Source of the DNA: Flavobacterium sp. ASV13
GTDB lineage: Bacteria; Bacteroidota; Bacteroidia; Flavobacteriales; Flavobacteriaceae
Direction: 5' to 3'
Assembly (NCBI RefSeq): GCF_000745775.1
Contig: NZ_JQJY01000004.1
Coordinates: 248,001 to 312,000, forward strand
Length of the DNA: 64,000 bases
Positions 16,456-24,404 of the stretch are shown piece by piece. Made by a program: the position numbers and the translations under genes. The notes under the pieces are model-generated. The model was given only the letters and a program-made list of their open reading frames with translations. It did no database searches and was not told the origin of the DNA. Each line of letters starts with the position of its first letter. The stretch's first letter is position 1.

Positions 16456-16595
16456 TTTTATTTTAGATTTTAGATTTTAGATTGTTGATTTTAGAATAAA
16501 GAATAAAGAGCAAAGAAAAAAGAGCAAAGAATAAAGATAACTCAAAATTCATAATTCATAATTCATAATTCACAACTCATAATTAATAGCTTTTT
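16456..16595. repeat. low-complexity tandem words upstream of bcp
   Basis: Consecutive short-word arrays: TTTTAGAT (about 3 copies), AATAAAGA/GCAAAGA (about 5) and ATTCATAATT (about 5 imperfect). No gene lies in it. Together with the hairpin element it fills the 331-base bcp-nth spacer. Confidence 0.6.
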
Positions 16596-16600
16596 ACATG

Positions 16601-16737
16601 CCCCAGATTGTAGTGAAAACCCCGGAATTATGACAGTTTACATTTTTTGTATTTAAAAAGCGACCAACGGAAGCTCTTTTAAATACTTAAAAATGTTACT
16701 GACATAATGAGGAGTTGTAACGGAAAGCTGGATTAGG
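16601..16737. repeat. long-hairpin element with flanking TTGTArYGrAAA boxes
   Basis: A hairpin of about 28 bp runs from 16627 to 16708: ATTATG (16627-16632) pairs with CATAAT (16703-16708), CAGT with ACTG, ACATTTTT (16640-16647) with AAAAATGT (16689-16696), GTATTTAAAA (16649-16658) with TTTTAAATAC (16677-16686), then AGC with GCT. On both sides lie similar boxes in direct orientation, GATTGTAGTGAAAAC (from 16606) and GTTGTAACGGAAAGC (from 16714). I recall related sequences scattered in Flavobacterium intergenic regions, but cannot verify this here. It could be a dispersed element or a structured RNA. Confidence 0.5.
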
Positions 16738-16783
16738 CACATCATAAAATTTATACTATTTTTACGGGATTAAAAATACGGAA

Positions 16784-17440
16784 ATGAATAAAGAAGCTCG
16801 CGTACAATTTGTTATAAATACGTTAAAAGAACTCTATCCTACAATACCTGTCCCTCTTGACCATAAAGATCCTTATACTTTATTAATTGCTGTTTTGCTT
16901 TCGGCACAATGCACTGATGTGCGGGTGAACCAAATTACACCTTTGTTGTTTGCCAAAGCAGATAATCCGTATGATATGGTAAAAATGTCTGTGGAGGAAA
17001 TCAAGGAAATTATTCGTCCGTGCGGATTGTCGCCGATGAAATCCAAAGGAATTCACGGTTTATCTGAAATTTTGATTGAGAAACACAATGGTGAAGTGCC
17101 TCAGAGTTTCGAAGCACTTGAAGCTTTGCCTGCAGTTGGGCACAAAACAGCGAGTGTTGTGATGTCTCAAGCTTTTGGAGTTCCTGCTTTTCCAGTGGAT
17201 ACACATATTCATAGATTAATGTACAGATGGAATCTTTCTAATGGAAAAAATGTTGTACAAACCGAAAAAGACGCAAAACGATTATTTCCGAGAGAAATTT
17301 GGAACGATCTTCATTTGCAAATTATTTGGTACGGACGCGAATATTCTCCTGCAAGAGGCTGGAGTCTTGAAAAAGATATTATAACAAGAACTATAGGAAA
17401 GAAATCTATAATTGAGGAAATGACAAAAGCAACAAAATAA
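16784..17440 (+). CDS. nth: endonuclease III-type DNA glycosylase/AP lyase without the Fe-S cluster
   Basis: A 218-residue base-excision repair enzyme that removes oxidised pyrimidines. The helix-hairpin-helix LPAVGHKTASVV carries the catalytic Lys121, and FPVDTHIHRL carries the catalytic Asp139. The C-terminal region lacks the four cysteines (Cx6Cx2Cx5C) that hold a [4Fe-4S] cluster in the Escherichia coli enzyme; after residue 80 there is no cysteine at all, and the segment reads YGREYSPARGWSLEKDIITRT instead. The protein is otherwise full length, so this is a cluster-free form and not a truncation. A strong terminator follows. Confidence 0.92.
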   Translation: MNKEARVQFVINTLKELYPTIPVPLDHKDPYTLLIAVLLSAQCTDVRVNQITPLLFAKADNPYDMVKMSVEEIKEIIRPCGLSPMKSKGIHGLSEILIEKHNGEVPQSFEALEALPAVGHKTASVVMSQAFGVPAFPVDTHIHRLMYRWNLSNGKNVVQTEKDAKRLFPREIWNDLHLQIIWYGREYSPARGWSLEKDIITRTIGKKSIIEEMTKATK

Positions 17441-17476
17441 AAAAAGGCACAAAGGTTTAAAACTTTGTGCCTTTTT
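17441..17476. terminator. intrinsic terminator after nth
   Basis: The arms AAAAAGGCACAAAG (17441-17454) and CTTTGTGCCTTTTT (17463-17476) are perfect complements with an 8-base loop. Confidence 0.88.
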
Positions 17477-17496
17477 TTATTTTTTTAATGTGCCAA

Positions 17497-17609
17497 TTTG
17501 ATAATGTGAAAATTAGATAATGATGGTTCATCGTAAACTCATTATCTAATTATCTAATTTTTCTAATTATCTCATTTTCTAATTATCTCATTTTCTAATT
17601 ATCTAATTT
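17497..17609. repeat. TCTAATTATC-word array with hairpin between convergent genes
   Basis: AATTAGATAATGA (17511-17523) is inverted at 17539-17551, and the right arm is followed by about five tandem imperfect copies of TCTAATTATC/TCTCATTTTC up to 17609. No coding potential. Confidence 0.6.
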
Positions 17610-17612
17610 AAA

Positions 17613-18674
17613 TTACATTCCCGCTTTTAAAGCATTGTATTCATTTGTCATATCAAGCGATCTGTAAACTCCTAAAAGCGTTTTTGTTACATCTGGATTT
17701 TTAGGTTCTATAGTAAGTGCTTTTTTAAGAAACGGAATTGCGCTTCTTGCTATATCATCTTTTTTAGCATTTAGTTTATCATATTGCTGCATTTCTTTTG
17801 GACTAGTTCCTAAGTTAGCAATTTCATCAGCCAAAGCCTTTTTTTGCTCCAATTTTAAATACGCAAGATTAATATAAGCATCGATATAATTTGGATTTAC
17901 TTCTAAAAGAGAGTTATACGTCGCTTCCGCTTTCGCATAATCTTTATTTTCCATGTAACAATAAGCCAAATTATTGATAACATCTATTCTTTTTGAAGGA
18001 ACCGATTCTGTTCTTGGTTTCTCATAAAGACCTTGGTCAATCCCAGATTGTCTTGCTTTTGGTGAAATAAATGCGTCTTCTTCTTTCGTTTTTTTATTTG
18101 TAGCATAATAAATAACCCCGCTTCCAGAGTAATTCTTTTTCTTCAACTCTTCATAATATTTAATTGCTGAACCATAGTCTTTTGCATTTAAAGATGAAGA
18201 AGCCGCGTTGAATAAATTAAGCGTGTCTTTTTTGTCAAACAAATATACTTTGTAGCTTTTTTCAGCACTTTCTTTAAATTTACCTGCTTTGAAATCGGCC
18301 ATTGCACCGTTCACTAAATTAGATTTCATATCCTTTAAAGCAAGACCGGCTTTTACCGTATATTTAAACTTTCCAGATTCATTTTCGAATAAAAATACGT
18401 CCTGATAAGCTTGTGAAGCAAGGCTGAAGTTGTTTGCTGCATCAACATTTTTACTAGCTAAATCCTTTAATACATTTCCTTTCAAAAAATAAAAATCAGA
18501 TTTATCTTCATCTGGTGCATTTATAATAAGATATTCTGACTTATTTAAAATAGCTATGGCTTCTTGCGAATTACCTTTATCAAAAAGAGCCTGTGCATCC
18601 TTTATTTGTGCTTTTTGGGCATAAGCCGCAACGTTTATCAATACTATTGATAAAATCATAAGTTTCATTTTCAT
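17613..18674 (-). CDS. exported tetratricopeptide-repeat protein
   Basis: A 353-residue protein with a signal peptide (MILSIVLINVAAYAQ). TPR motifs are recognisable at about residues 240-275 (NNLAYCYMENKDYAKAEATYNSLLEVNPN), with a following repeat and another at the end (IPFLKKALTIEPKNPDVTKTL). It probably acts as a protein-binding scaffold in the periplasm; the partner is unknown. The start at 18674 is supported by a second in-frame ATG only 6 bases later and by the signal peptide. Its leader holds the structured element at 18684-18798, which makes post-transcriptional control likely. Confidence 0.85.
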   Translation of the reverse strand: MKMKLMILSIVLINVAAYAQKAQIKDAQALFDKGNSQEAIAILNKSEYLIINAPDEDKSDFYFLKGNVLKDLASKNVDAANNFSLASQAYQDVFLFENESGKFKYTVKAGLALKDMKSNLVNGAMADFKAGKFKESAEKSYKVYLFDKKDTLNLFNAASSSLNAKDYGSAIKYYEELKKKNYSGSGVIYYATNKKTKEEDAFISPKARQSGIDQGLYEKPRTESVPSKRIDVINNLAYCYMENKDYAKAEATYNSLLEVNPNYIDAYINLAYLKLEQKKALADEIANLGTSPKEMQQYDKLNAKKDDIARSAIPFLKKALTIEPKNPDVTKTLLGVYRSLDMTNEYNALKAGM

Positions 18675-18683
18675 TGTCGATCA

Positions 18684-18798
18684 AGTTTGATAGTTAAATA
18701 GATTGGGTTCTTCTCTGAGCAATTTTGCTGGTTATCCATGAAATTGGACAAAATTGCACTTTTGACATCCTCGCCATGGATTCAAAAGTTATCAAACT
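18684..18798 (-). ncRNA. candidate structured leader RNA: three helices with a loop-loop contact, 9 nt before the TPR gene
   Basis: On the minus strand (5' end at 18798) three perfect helices abut: P1 AGTTTGATA/TATCAAACT (18790-18798 with 18684-18692), P2 (18782-18789 with 18758-18765, 8 bp) and P3 (18749-18757 with 18719-18727, 9 bp). P1-P2 and P2-P3 follow each other without unpaired bases, the mark of a three-way junction. The P2 loop (ATCCATG complement at 18775-18781) can pair with seven bases of the P3 loop (18734-18740), a kissing contact. A 26-nt single strand joins P3 to P1. The 3' arm of P1 can alternatively pair with ATCAA/TTGAT at 18680-18691 next to the start codon. The family is not recognised; it looks like a cis-regulatory RNA. 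No folding program was run. Confidence 0.5.
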
Positions 18799-19077
18799 GA
18801 ATAGTTAGTTAGAGTAGTTTTTTATCATAATTAAACATATTAGGGAATTAAACATTTCTTTTGTCATTTTTTAAAAAATTAAACTTTAACAGTATTTACA
18901 TTATAAATATCATTATTTTCTCTTTTTTCTGCAAAGAATCTAATTTTTTATCTAAAATAGAATTAAAAAGTGAATACGCAATAGAATACTATTCTTTTTT
19001 TTGTTAAAATATAACATTTTTTTAACGTTGCTAATATATCATAATTATTGAAGATTAAAAAAAAAGCATAAAAAAAA
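18799..19077. other. AT-rich spacer, nothing assignable
   Basis: Between the structured leader and the 3' hairpins of the sigma-factor transcript I see only AT-rich sequence with one 6-bp palindrome (18983-18995). No exact TAnnTTTG element, which would be expected for the TPR transcript on the minus strand, was found. Confidence 0.4.
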
Positions 19078-19110
19078 CTCACTATCAATATTTTATATAC
19101 AGATAGTGAG
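19078..19110 (-). terminator. intrinsic terminator of the sigma-factor transcript
   Basis: The arms CTCACTATC (19078-19086) and GATAGTGAG (19102-19110) form a 9-bp stem with a T-run on the minus strand. Two more small hairpins lie before it (AACCAAA at 19116-19122 with TTTGGTT at 19130-19136, and GTTAG at 19142-19146 with CTAAC at 19161-19165). Confidence 0.7.
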
Positions 19111-19175
19111 CTTTTAACCAAAACGACCATTTGGTTTTTTCGTTAGCGTCAAGCTTCGGCCTAACAGCCTATTAT

Positions 19176-19319
19176 TTAATTTGCTATAATATCAAAACTT
19201 TTATTTTCAATTTTCACAACAGTTAACGCTTGTGAATAGCTAAGTAAAAAAGAAACAACTTCTTTTTTAGGTTTTAAATTTTTAGAAGCTAACGCTTTTT
19301 TAGAGTAAATTTTTGCCAT
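19176..19319 (-). CDS. 47-aa conserved-looking small basic protein behind the sigma factor
   Basis: An open frame of 47 codons starting MAKIYSKKALASKNLKPKKE and ending in NKSFDIIAN. The first 20 residues hold eight lysines, the second half is hydrophobic and alternating (VVSFLLSYSQALTVVKI). It begins 50 nt downstream of the ECF sigma-factor stop, in the same direction, and is followed by terminator hairpins, so it would be the second gene of that transcript. I believe similar peptides occur beside sigma factors in other flavobacteria, but I cannot confirm this here. The role is unknown: a ribosome-associated peptide or a sigma-factor partner are guesses. Confidence 0.55.
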   Translation of the reverse strand: MAKIYSKKALASKNLKPKKEVVSFLLSYSQALTVVKIENKSFDIIAN

Positions 19320-19368
19320 ACTGTAAAATGTTTATATACAGTATAACGAGTTAATACTCAAAATAGTA

Positions 19369-19953
19369 TTAGTTGGTTAAAATAATTTGATGTTTATCAA
19401 TTATTTTTCTCAAATTCATTAGCGCATAACGCATTCTTCCCAATGCTGTATTGATGCTAACGTCTGTCAGTTCAGAGATTTCTTTAAAACTCATATCTTG
19501 ATACATACGCATTACCAGTACTTCTTTCTGATCATCCGGAAGTTCTTCAATTAGTTTTTTTAAGTCAATTTCGACTTGATCAAGAATCATTTTTCCTTCA
19601 ATAGTCAATGAATCATCAGACATTACTGAGAAGATTGAAAACTCTTCTGTTTCTCTGTACATTGGCATTTTTTTGGTTTTACGAAAGTGATCTACAATTA
19701 AATTGTGAGATATACGCATTACCCAAGGCAAAAATTTACCTTCTTCATTATAGGAATTGCTTTTTAAGGTTTTGATTACCTTAATAAAAGTGTCTTGAAA
19801 AATATCATTTGAAATATCTCTATCGGCAATCTTAGAATATATGAAACCATATATCTTAGATTCGTGCCTTTTAATTAATGTTGACAGCGCAACTTCATTG
19901 CCATCAATATAATTTTTGACTAACAGAGCGTCTGGAATGTGCAGATGAGCCAT
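19369..19953 (-). CDS. ECF-type sigma-70 family RNA polymerase sigma factor
   Basis: A 194-residue sigma factor. Region 2 is visible around residues 25-90 (ISNDIFQDTFIKVIKTL for the core-binding helix, then WVMRISHNLIVDHFRKTKK for DNA melting), and region 4 around 135-185 (LPDDQKEVLVMRMYQDMSFKEISELTDVSINTALGRMRYAL). There is no region 1 or 3, so it is an ECF type. No anti-sigma factor is encoded nearby, unlike the usual FecI/FecR pairs, so it is probably controlled at the level of expression. A TAnnTTTG element lies at 20051-20058. Confidence 0.92.
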   Translation of the reverse strand: MAHLHIPDALLVKNYIDGNEVALSTLIKRHESKIYGFIYSKIADRDISNDIFQDTFIKVIKTLKSNSYNEEGKFLPWVMRISHNLIVDHFRKTKKMPMYRETEEFSIFSVMSDDSLTIEGKMILDQVEIDLKKLIEELPDDQKEVLVMRMYQDMSFKEISELTDVSINTALGRMRYALMNLRKIIDKHQIILTN

Positions 19954-20050
19954 AATACTTACTTTTTTAGGTTTTTAATTTGGAGTAATTTTCTAAAAAG
20001 TAATTTTATTGTATAGGCTTCTCTTTTTTTGGTTATGTTAATTAAGTCAT

Positions 20051-20058
20051 CAAATTTA
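20051..20058 (-). promoter_or_regulatory. -7 promoter element TAaaTTTG before the sigma-factor gene
   Basis: Minus-strand exact match, 97 bases before the start at 19953, leaving a leader of about 90 nt. The rest of the 303-base spacer 19954-20256 is AT-rich with no gene or strong hairpin. Confidence 0.4.
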
Positions 20059-20256
20059 ACAAATTATTATTTTAAAAAGCAAATAAAAGACAGAATAATT
20101 AACAATAAAAACTTAAAAAATAGACACATAAGTTAATTTTTATTGGAAAAGTCCGTTAAATCATTAAATAATGTGTAGATAAAAAGCAATAAAAAAAAGA
20201 CATAAATAACTTACATTTAAATACTTATAGTTATTTATATCTCTTTTATTAATTTT

Positions 20257-21015
20257 TTATTGATAAACGCGTACGTAGTCAACATAGTATTTTTGCGGAA
20301 AAATTTTATCATCAACTTCTGGTCCGCCAAAATTTCCTCCAACTGCTAAATTGACAATAATATAAAAAGGTTTGTCAAAAGGCCACGTATCTTCATTTTT
20401 AACCGGAGGATTAAAGGTATAAACCAAAGTTTTGTCTACAAAAAAATCCATTTTTTCTTTTGTCCATTCGATTGCGTACACATGATAACCTTCTTCAATA
20501 TTAGGATATGGCGTTCTTTTTGTATTGATTGTGTTTCCGTGGCTATCCTGTGTGTGCAAAGTGGTATAAACCATTCCTGGATCACGCCCTATATATTCTA
20601 AAATATCAATTTCACCTGCTTTTGGCCAGTGAATTTCATCAATATTAGCGCCTAACATCCAGAATGCGGGCCAGATTCCCTGACCAACTGGCAATTTTGC
20701 TCTGGCTTCGATTCGGCCGTATTTAAATTCTTTTTTTCCTTTAGTTGTAATTTTAGTCGAAGTGTATTTAGCGCCTTCTTTTCTGGCTTCTATGACTAAA
20801 TTTCCGTCTTTAAATTCATGATTTGTTTTGGTATAAATTTGTCTTTCATTGTTTCCAAAGCCACAAAGATTAGGACAACCGTCTCCTAGTTCGAAATTCC
20901 AATCTTTTTCATTTAATTCTTTTTTGTTGAAATTTTCTTCCCAGACAAGTTTTCTTTTTACTTCCTGTGCAAAACAAGCACTACTGATTAACAGCAGTAT
21001 AAACACTTTTTTCAT
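20257..21015 (-). CDS. secreted glycoside hydrolase family 16 beta-glucanase
   Basis: A 252-residue enzyme with a signal peptide (MKKVFILLLISSACFAQ). The GH16 catalytic motif GEIDILEYIG gives nucleophile E135, D137 and acid/base E140; FGNNERQIYT and the final YYVDYVRVYQ are conserved strand ends. The residues around the active site (WPAFWMLG, then WP.AGEIDILE) point to laminarinase (endo-1,3-beta-glucanase) specificity. It is the last gene of the polysaccharide utilisation locus and lacks accessory domains, unlike the longer paralogue next to it. The length is that of a bare catalytic domain. Confidence 0.93.
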   Translation of the reverse strand: MKKVFILLLISSACFAQEVKRKLVWEENFNKKELNEKDWNFELGDGCPNLCGFGNNERQIYTKTNHEFKDGNLVIEARKEGAKYTSTKITTKGKKEFKYGRIEARAKLPVGQGIWPAFWMLGANIDEIHWPKAGEIDILEYIGRDPGMVYTTLHTQDSHGNTINTKRTPYPNIEEGYHVYAIEWTKEKMDFFVDKTLVYTFNPPVKNEDTWPFDKPFYIIVNLAVGGNFGGPEVDDKIFPQKYYVDYVRVYQ

Positions 21016-21097
21016 AGTCTACTTTTAAATTTATAAAAATTGAAAAGGCCAGCCTAAACTGACCTTCTCATTTCATTCTTACTAATTAATTTATATT

Positions 21098-22768
21098 CTA
21101 TTGATACACTCTTACATAATCAATCTCCATAGAAGATTGTGTGAAAGCCGCATCAATATTACCGCCAAAATTACCTCCCATAGCAACATTCAAAATTAAG
21201 AAAAAGTCTTTGTTGAAAGGTAAACTCGCATCATTAGGAACCGAATGAATTAACTCATCATCTACATATATTTTTATAGCCTCAGGACTCCAAATTGTTT
21301 TATAAATATGGAATTCTGTCGAAACATTTGCGATTGTTTTAAAACCTGTATTGGCTGTTCCGCCGAAATGTCCAGGATAATGAAGTGTGCCATGAATTAC
21401 ATTCTGGCTGTTTCCTACATGTTCCATAATATCTATTTCTCCACATGCTGGCCAGGCATTTGTTGCATAATTTGCACCAAGCATCCAGATTGCCGGCCAA
21501 GTTCCGCCTCCAATTGGAAGTTTGGCACGTACCTCAACTTTTCCATACGTGAATTTATATTTTCCTTCAGATTTCAATCGGGCTGAAGAATAATCTGCTC
21601 CGCCAGAAGCTTCTTTTTTAGCCGTAATTTTTAAATTACCACCCTGAACAATTATGTTTGTTGACGAATTAGTATAATTCTGTTTTTCATTATTTCCCCA
21701 TCCGTTATCGCCACGTCCTAAATCATAAACCCATTTTGAAGCATCTGGTGCTCCATCAGTATTAAATTCATCTGACCAAACTAAATTTGTATAATCTTTA
21801 TCTGGCGTTGTTGGGTTTTGCGTTGGTTTTGTAGTTGTAAAAATATGATACCAAGCCAATGATGCATTTCCGCCCATAACGGCTCTTACAACCATTCTAT
21901 TTGCTGTAATCGATAAAATCTCATATGAACTCTGACCGATATAATAACCCATAAATCCGTTATCAGAGAAATTCATCATTGTTCCTCTTGTTTGCGTTGC
22001 ATGATTTGGATTTTGCATTACAACAGATTCTGAAGGACTCAATGAAACTGTTTTCTTTCCGGAAGTATCATAAGCCAAACACGCATCAGATCCTGAACTT
22101 CCTCCTCCTACGCTTTCAAATGCGGCGTTGAAGAATGTTGCTCCACCATTGTTTAACTGATATTTAAGCTGACCACCTTCAAGAGAGAATGTCAGTTCGT
22201 TTCCGTATAAACAGCTGCTTGTTGGCGAACCTGCTTTTTCCCAAGCTCCGGCTTGATAATAGTTTCCATAGTAATTTTTCGTAGCATCGCCATCATTTTG
22301 ACCAACTCCTAAATGTCCTGCTTCTGAAGCCGACCAATACCATTTTTTAGAAGTACCACCAGTCAAGAATTGCACAGCTTCAGCATCACTAAAATCACTT
22401 TTAACCGTAACATCAGTTGTAGTTGTGCTGCTTACACCTCCTTTTCCAGAAGCGATAATTGTTACTGTATAGGTATTAACTCCGGTTTTTGTAAAACGTT
22501 TTGTTACCACTCCATTCGGCGCATTGTCTGATGTTCCGTCGCTATATACATATTTATATGATATTGCATCATCTGCTGTAGCTGTAAATTTTACTGTTCC
22601 TGAACCGTCGCCGTTTGGAGCTGCAGTCGTTTTACCAATAATCTCAGCTGTAACCTTAAGATTCGTTGGTGAATCTATTGATCCAAAAGTAAAATCATCT
22701 TTTTGACAACCCGTCATCAAGAGAATCGTAAATATGGATACTATTTTTATAATTATATTTTTGCTCAT
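21098..22768 (-). CDS. lipoprotein with PKD domain and C-terminal GH16 beta-glucanase
   Basis: A 556-residue lipoprotein (lipobox LLMTGCQKDD). After a PKD domain (about residues 35-120, VKFTATADDAISYKYVYSDG) comes a region of about 200 residues without a clear family, then the GH16 domain (from about 325) with motif GEIDIMEHVG, giving E444, D446 and E449. It is likely displayed on the cell surface and cleaves beta-1,3-glucan into oligosaccharides for SusCD. It starts 11 nt after the preceding gene, so it is in the operon. The two GH16 enzymes have 30-40% or so visible similarity in the catalytic part (by eye). Confidence 0.92.
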   Translation of the reverse strand: MSKNIIIKIVSIFTILLMTGCQKDDFTFGSIDSPTNLKVTAEIIGKTTAAPNGDGSGTVKFTATADDAISYKYVYSDGTSDNAPNGVVTKRFTKTGVNTYTVTIIASGKGGVSSTTTTDVTVKSDFSDAEAVQFLTGGTSKKWYWSASEAGHLGVGQNDGDATKNYYGNYYQAGAWEKAGSPTSSCLYGNELTFSLEGGQLKYQLNNGGATFFNAAFESVGGGSSGSDACLAYDTSGKKTVSLSPSESVVMQNPNHATQTRGTMMNFSDNGFMGYYIGQSSYEILSITANRMVVRAVMGGNASLAWYHIFTTTKPTQNPTTPDKDYTNLVWSDEFNTDGAPDASKWVYDLGRGDNGWGNNEKQNYTNSSTNIIVQGGNLKITAKKEASGGADYSSARLKSEGKYKFTYGKVEVRAKLPIGGGTWPAIWMLGANYATNAWPACGEIDIMEHVGNSQNVIHGTLHYPGHFGGTANTGFKTIANVSTEFHIYKTIWSPEAIKIYVDDELIHSVPNDASLPFNKDFFLILNVAMGGNFGGNIDAAFTQSSMEIDYVRVYQ

Positions 22769-22779
22769 GATTTCTCGTA

Positions 22780-24393
22780 TTAATTGGATTGTTTTATGTC
22801 GTCAAAATAATAAGTTGCTCCCGTTCCTGATTGTCCAAAATCTGGGAATAAAATTACTCTGTCGTATTTTACACTAGCGTCAAAACTCGCTGCACTTGTC
22901 AAATCAAAAGTTAAAATCTGCCAAGCATTTGCGACTGTAGTTGATGCATGCACTTCAAAATTAACGCTTGGGTTTCCGTTTCCGTCTTTTGGTGATGTTG
23001 AAAGCTCCATTTTGTATAAAATATCAGCGCCAACTTTTGGAGACCAAACCGCTACTTTTACTTTAGTTCCTTTTGAAAAATCTGGTGAAGCGTCAAGATT
23101 TAAGCTCGCTCCAGCCCAAGTTTCAGCACCTGATTTTTTCTCTAATTTAACCACTTTATCAGATACATTCGATCCGGTTTTATCAGGATTTGTTGTCATT
23201 GAAGTAATAACATTTCCGAAACCTCCCCAATTATACGTCAGGTTCGCTGATTCAAAATCAATAGGTAATGCGATTGATTCTGCAGGCGCTTTGTAGAAAT
23301 AGATATTATCAATAAATACTGTTCCTCCGGCCCAAGGCGTTCCAACAAATTTCAATTGGAAAATTTTATCAACTGTTAATCCTTGGCTTGTAAATGCCGA
23401 AATTGGAATATCAATACTTGTCCATTGATTAGCTGTAAGATCTTTTACTACAGGTTTTTCTGAAGGCCCTGTCTGAATCAATGAAGTTTCAATTTTTTGT
23501 AAATCGGCTGTCCAAACATCCATGTGTAAATATTCCATTTTTGAAACATCAATTGTTACGTTGTCTGCTAATGCAATTCCTTGATAACTAAGCTTGATGT
23601 AATTCAACATTTTATCGCCGTTCAAATCAAACTCTGCCCAGCTGCTTCCTTGTCCTGCCTGACCCCAATCTGGGAAATAGTTTGTTCCTGCAACATTCGT
23701 GTATTTAGTACCGTAGATCGAAATTACATCTGCCGGTTGTCTGTTTGGAGGTGTTGGTGCTGATGCCGATGGTGCTACAACCAATTTTGCAGTAACCTGA
23801 GCTGTATATTCTGTTGTTTTGATTGCAGCACTTTTAGAAACTACACGAACTGTATACACACCAGCTTCTTTATACGTATAAGAAACCGATTCTCCATTGT
23901 TTGCCGAAATTGGATCTGGTTTTCCAGCTTCTCCAAAATAAACATCATAAAACAAAGCAAAATCTGCAGTTGCTTTAACCATTACTTTTTTAGATACTGA
24001 TAAATCGTTTGTTATTTCAACTACCAAATTTTCCGGAGCTCTAAACGAAACCACAACATCGTGCGTTACTTCGGTTGTTTTTCCGTTCACATTCATCGCC
24101 GTAATTTTCGATTTATACGTTCCTTCTTTATAAGTATGAGTTACTGTACCACCTGAAGGAATATAAACTGATTCTGTAGTTCCGTCTCCAAAATTGATTT
24201 TGTACTGCGTTGCTCCTTCTCCTGTAGGAATAAAAGTTACTTTTCCGGTATTATCCTGCGTAACGGTCGTCAATGCCGAAACATTAGTCGGCGCTGCCAC
24301 ACTGTCTAAATCAACATCAAGAGCATCATCGTTTGCGCAAGCAATTAGCGTTGCCAAAACGAAAAGATTTAATATTAAATATATTTTTTTCAT
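22780..24393 (-). CDS. PKD-repeat surface glycan-binding lipoprotein (SusE-position)
   Basis: A 537-residue lipoprotein (lipobox TLIACANDDA). Two PKD-type domains are visible (NVSALTTVTQDNTGKVTFIP with FGDGT, and LVVEITNDLSVSKKVMVKA with VYFGE), followed by two beta-sandwich regions resembling carbohydrate-binding modules (FIDNIYFYKAPAESIALPIDFE and YYFDDIKQ at the end). No catalytic motif is present. The position directly after susD and before the GH16 gene is where loci of this kind encode surface glycan-binding proteins. A beta-glucan ligand is inferred from the neighbouring enzymes. Confidence 0.85.
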   Translation of the reverse strand: MKKIYLILNLFVLATLIACANDDALDVDLDSVAAPTNVSALTTVTQDNTGKVTFIPTGEGATQYKINFGDGTTESVYIPSGGTVTHTYKEGTYKSKITAMNVNGKTTEVTHDVVVSFRAPENLVVEITNDLSVSKKVMVKATADFALFYDVYFGEAGKPDPISANNGESVSYTYKEAGVYTVRVVSKSAAIKTTEYTAQVTAKLVVAPSASAPTPPNRQPADVISIYGTKYTNVAGTNYFPDWGQAGQGSSWAEFDLNGDKMLNYIKLSYQGIALADNVTIDVSKMEYLHMDVWTADLQKIETSLIQTGPSEKPVVKDLTANQWTSIDIPISAFTSQGLTVDKIFQLKFVGTPWAGGTVFIDNIYFYKAPAESIALPIDFESANLTYNWGGFGNVITSMTTNPDKTGSNVSDKVVKLEKKSGAETWAGASLNLDASPDFSKGTKVKVAVWSPKVGADILYKMELSTSPKDGNGNPSVNFEVHASTTVANAWQILTFDLTSAASFDASVKYDRVILFPDFGQSGTGATYYFDDIKQSN

Positions 24394-24404
24394 AATTGTA
24401 TTTT

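Noticed and set aside
18694..18777. A 27-codon frame inside the structured leader of the TPR gene (minus strand, starting at the ATG at 18777)
   Set aside because: It overlaps all the helix-forming parts, so the pairing pattern explains the sequence better; no conservation can be tested. A leader peptide is still possible.
18684..18798. Purine-riboswitch-like fold
   Set aside because: The three-way junction and loop contact resemble it, but the loops are too large and the conserved core bases of that class are not visible.
20084..20094. AATAAAAGAC half-site as a further Rrf2 operator
   Set aside because: The second arm is missing and the neighbouring genes are unrelated to nitric oxide.
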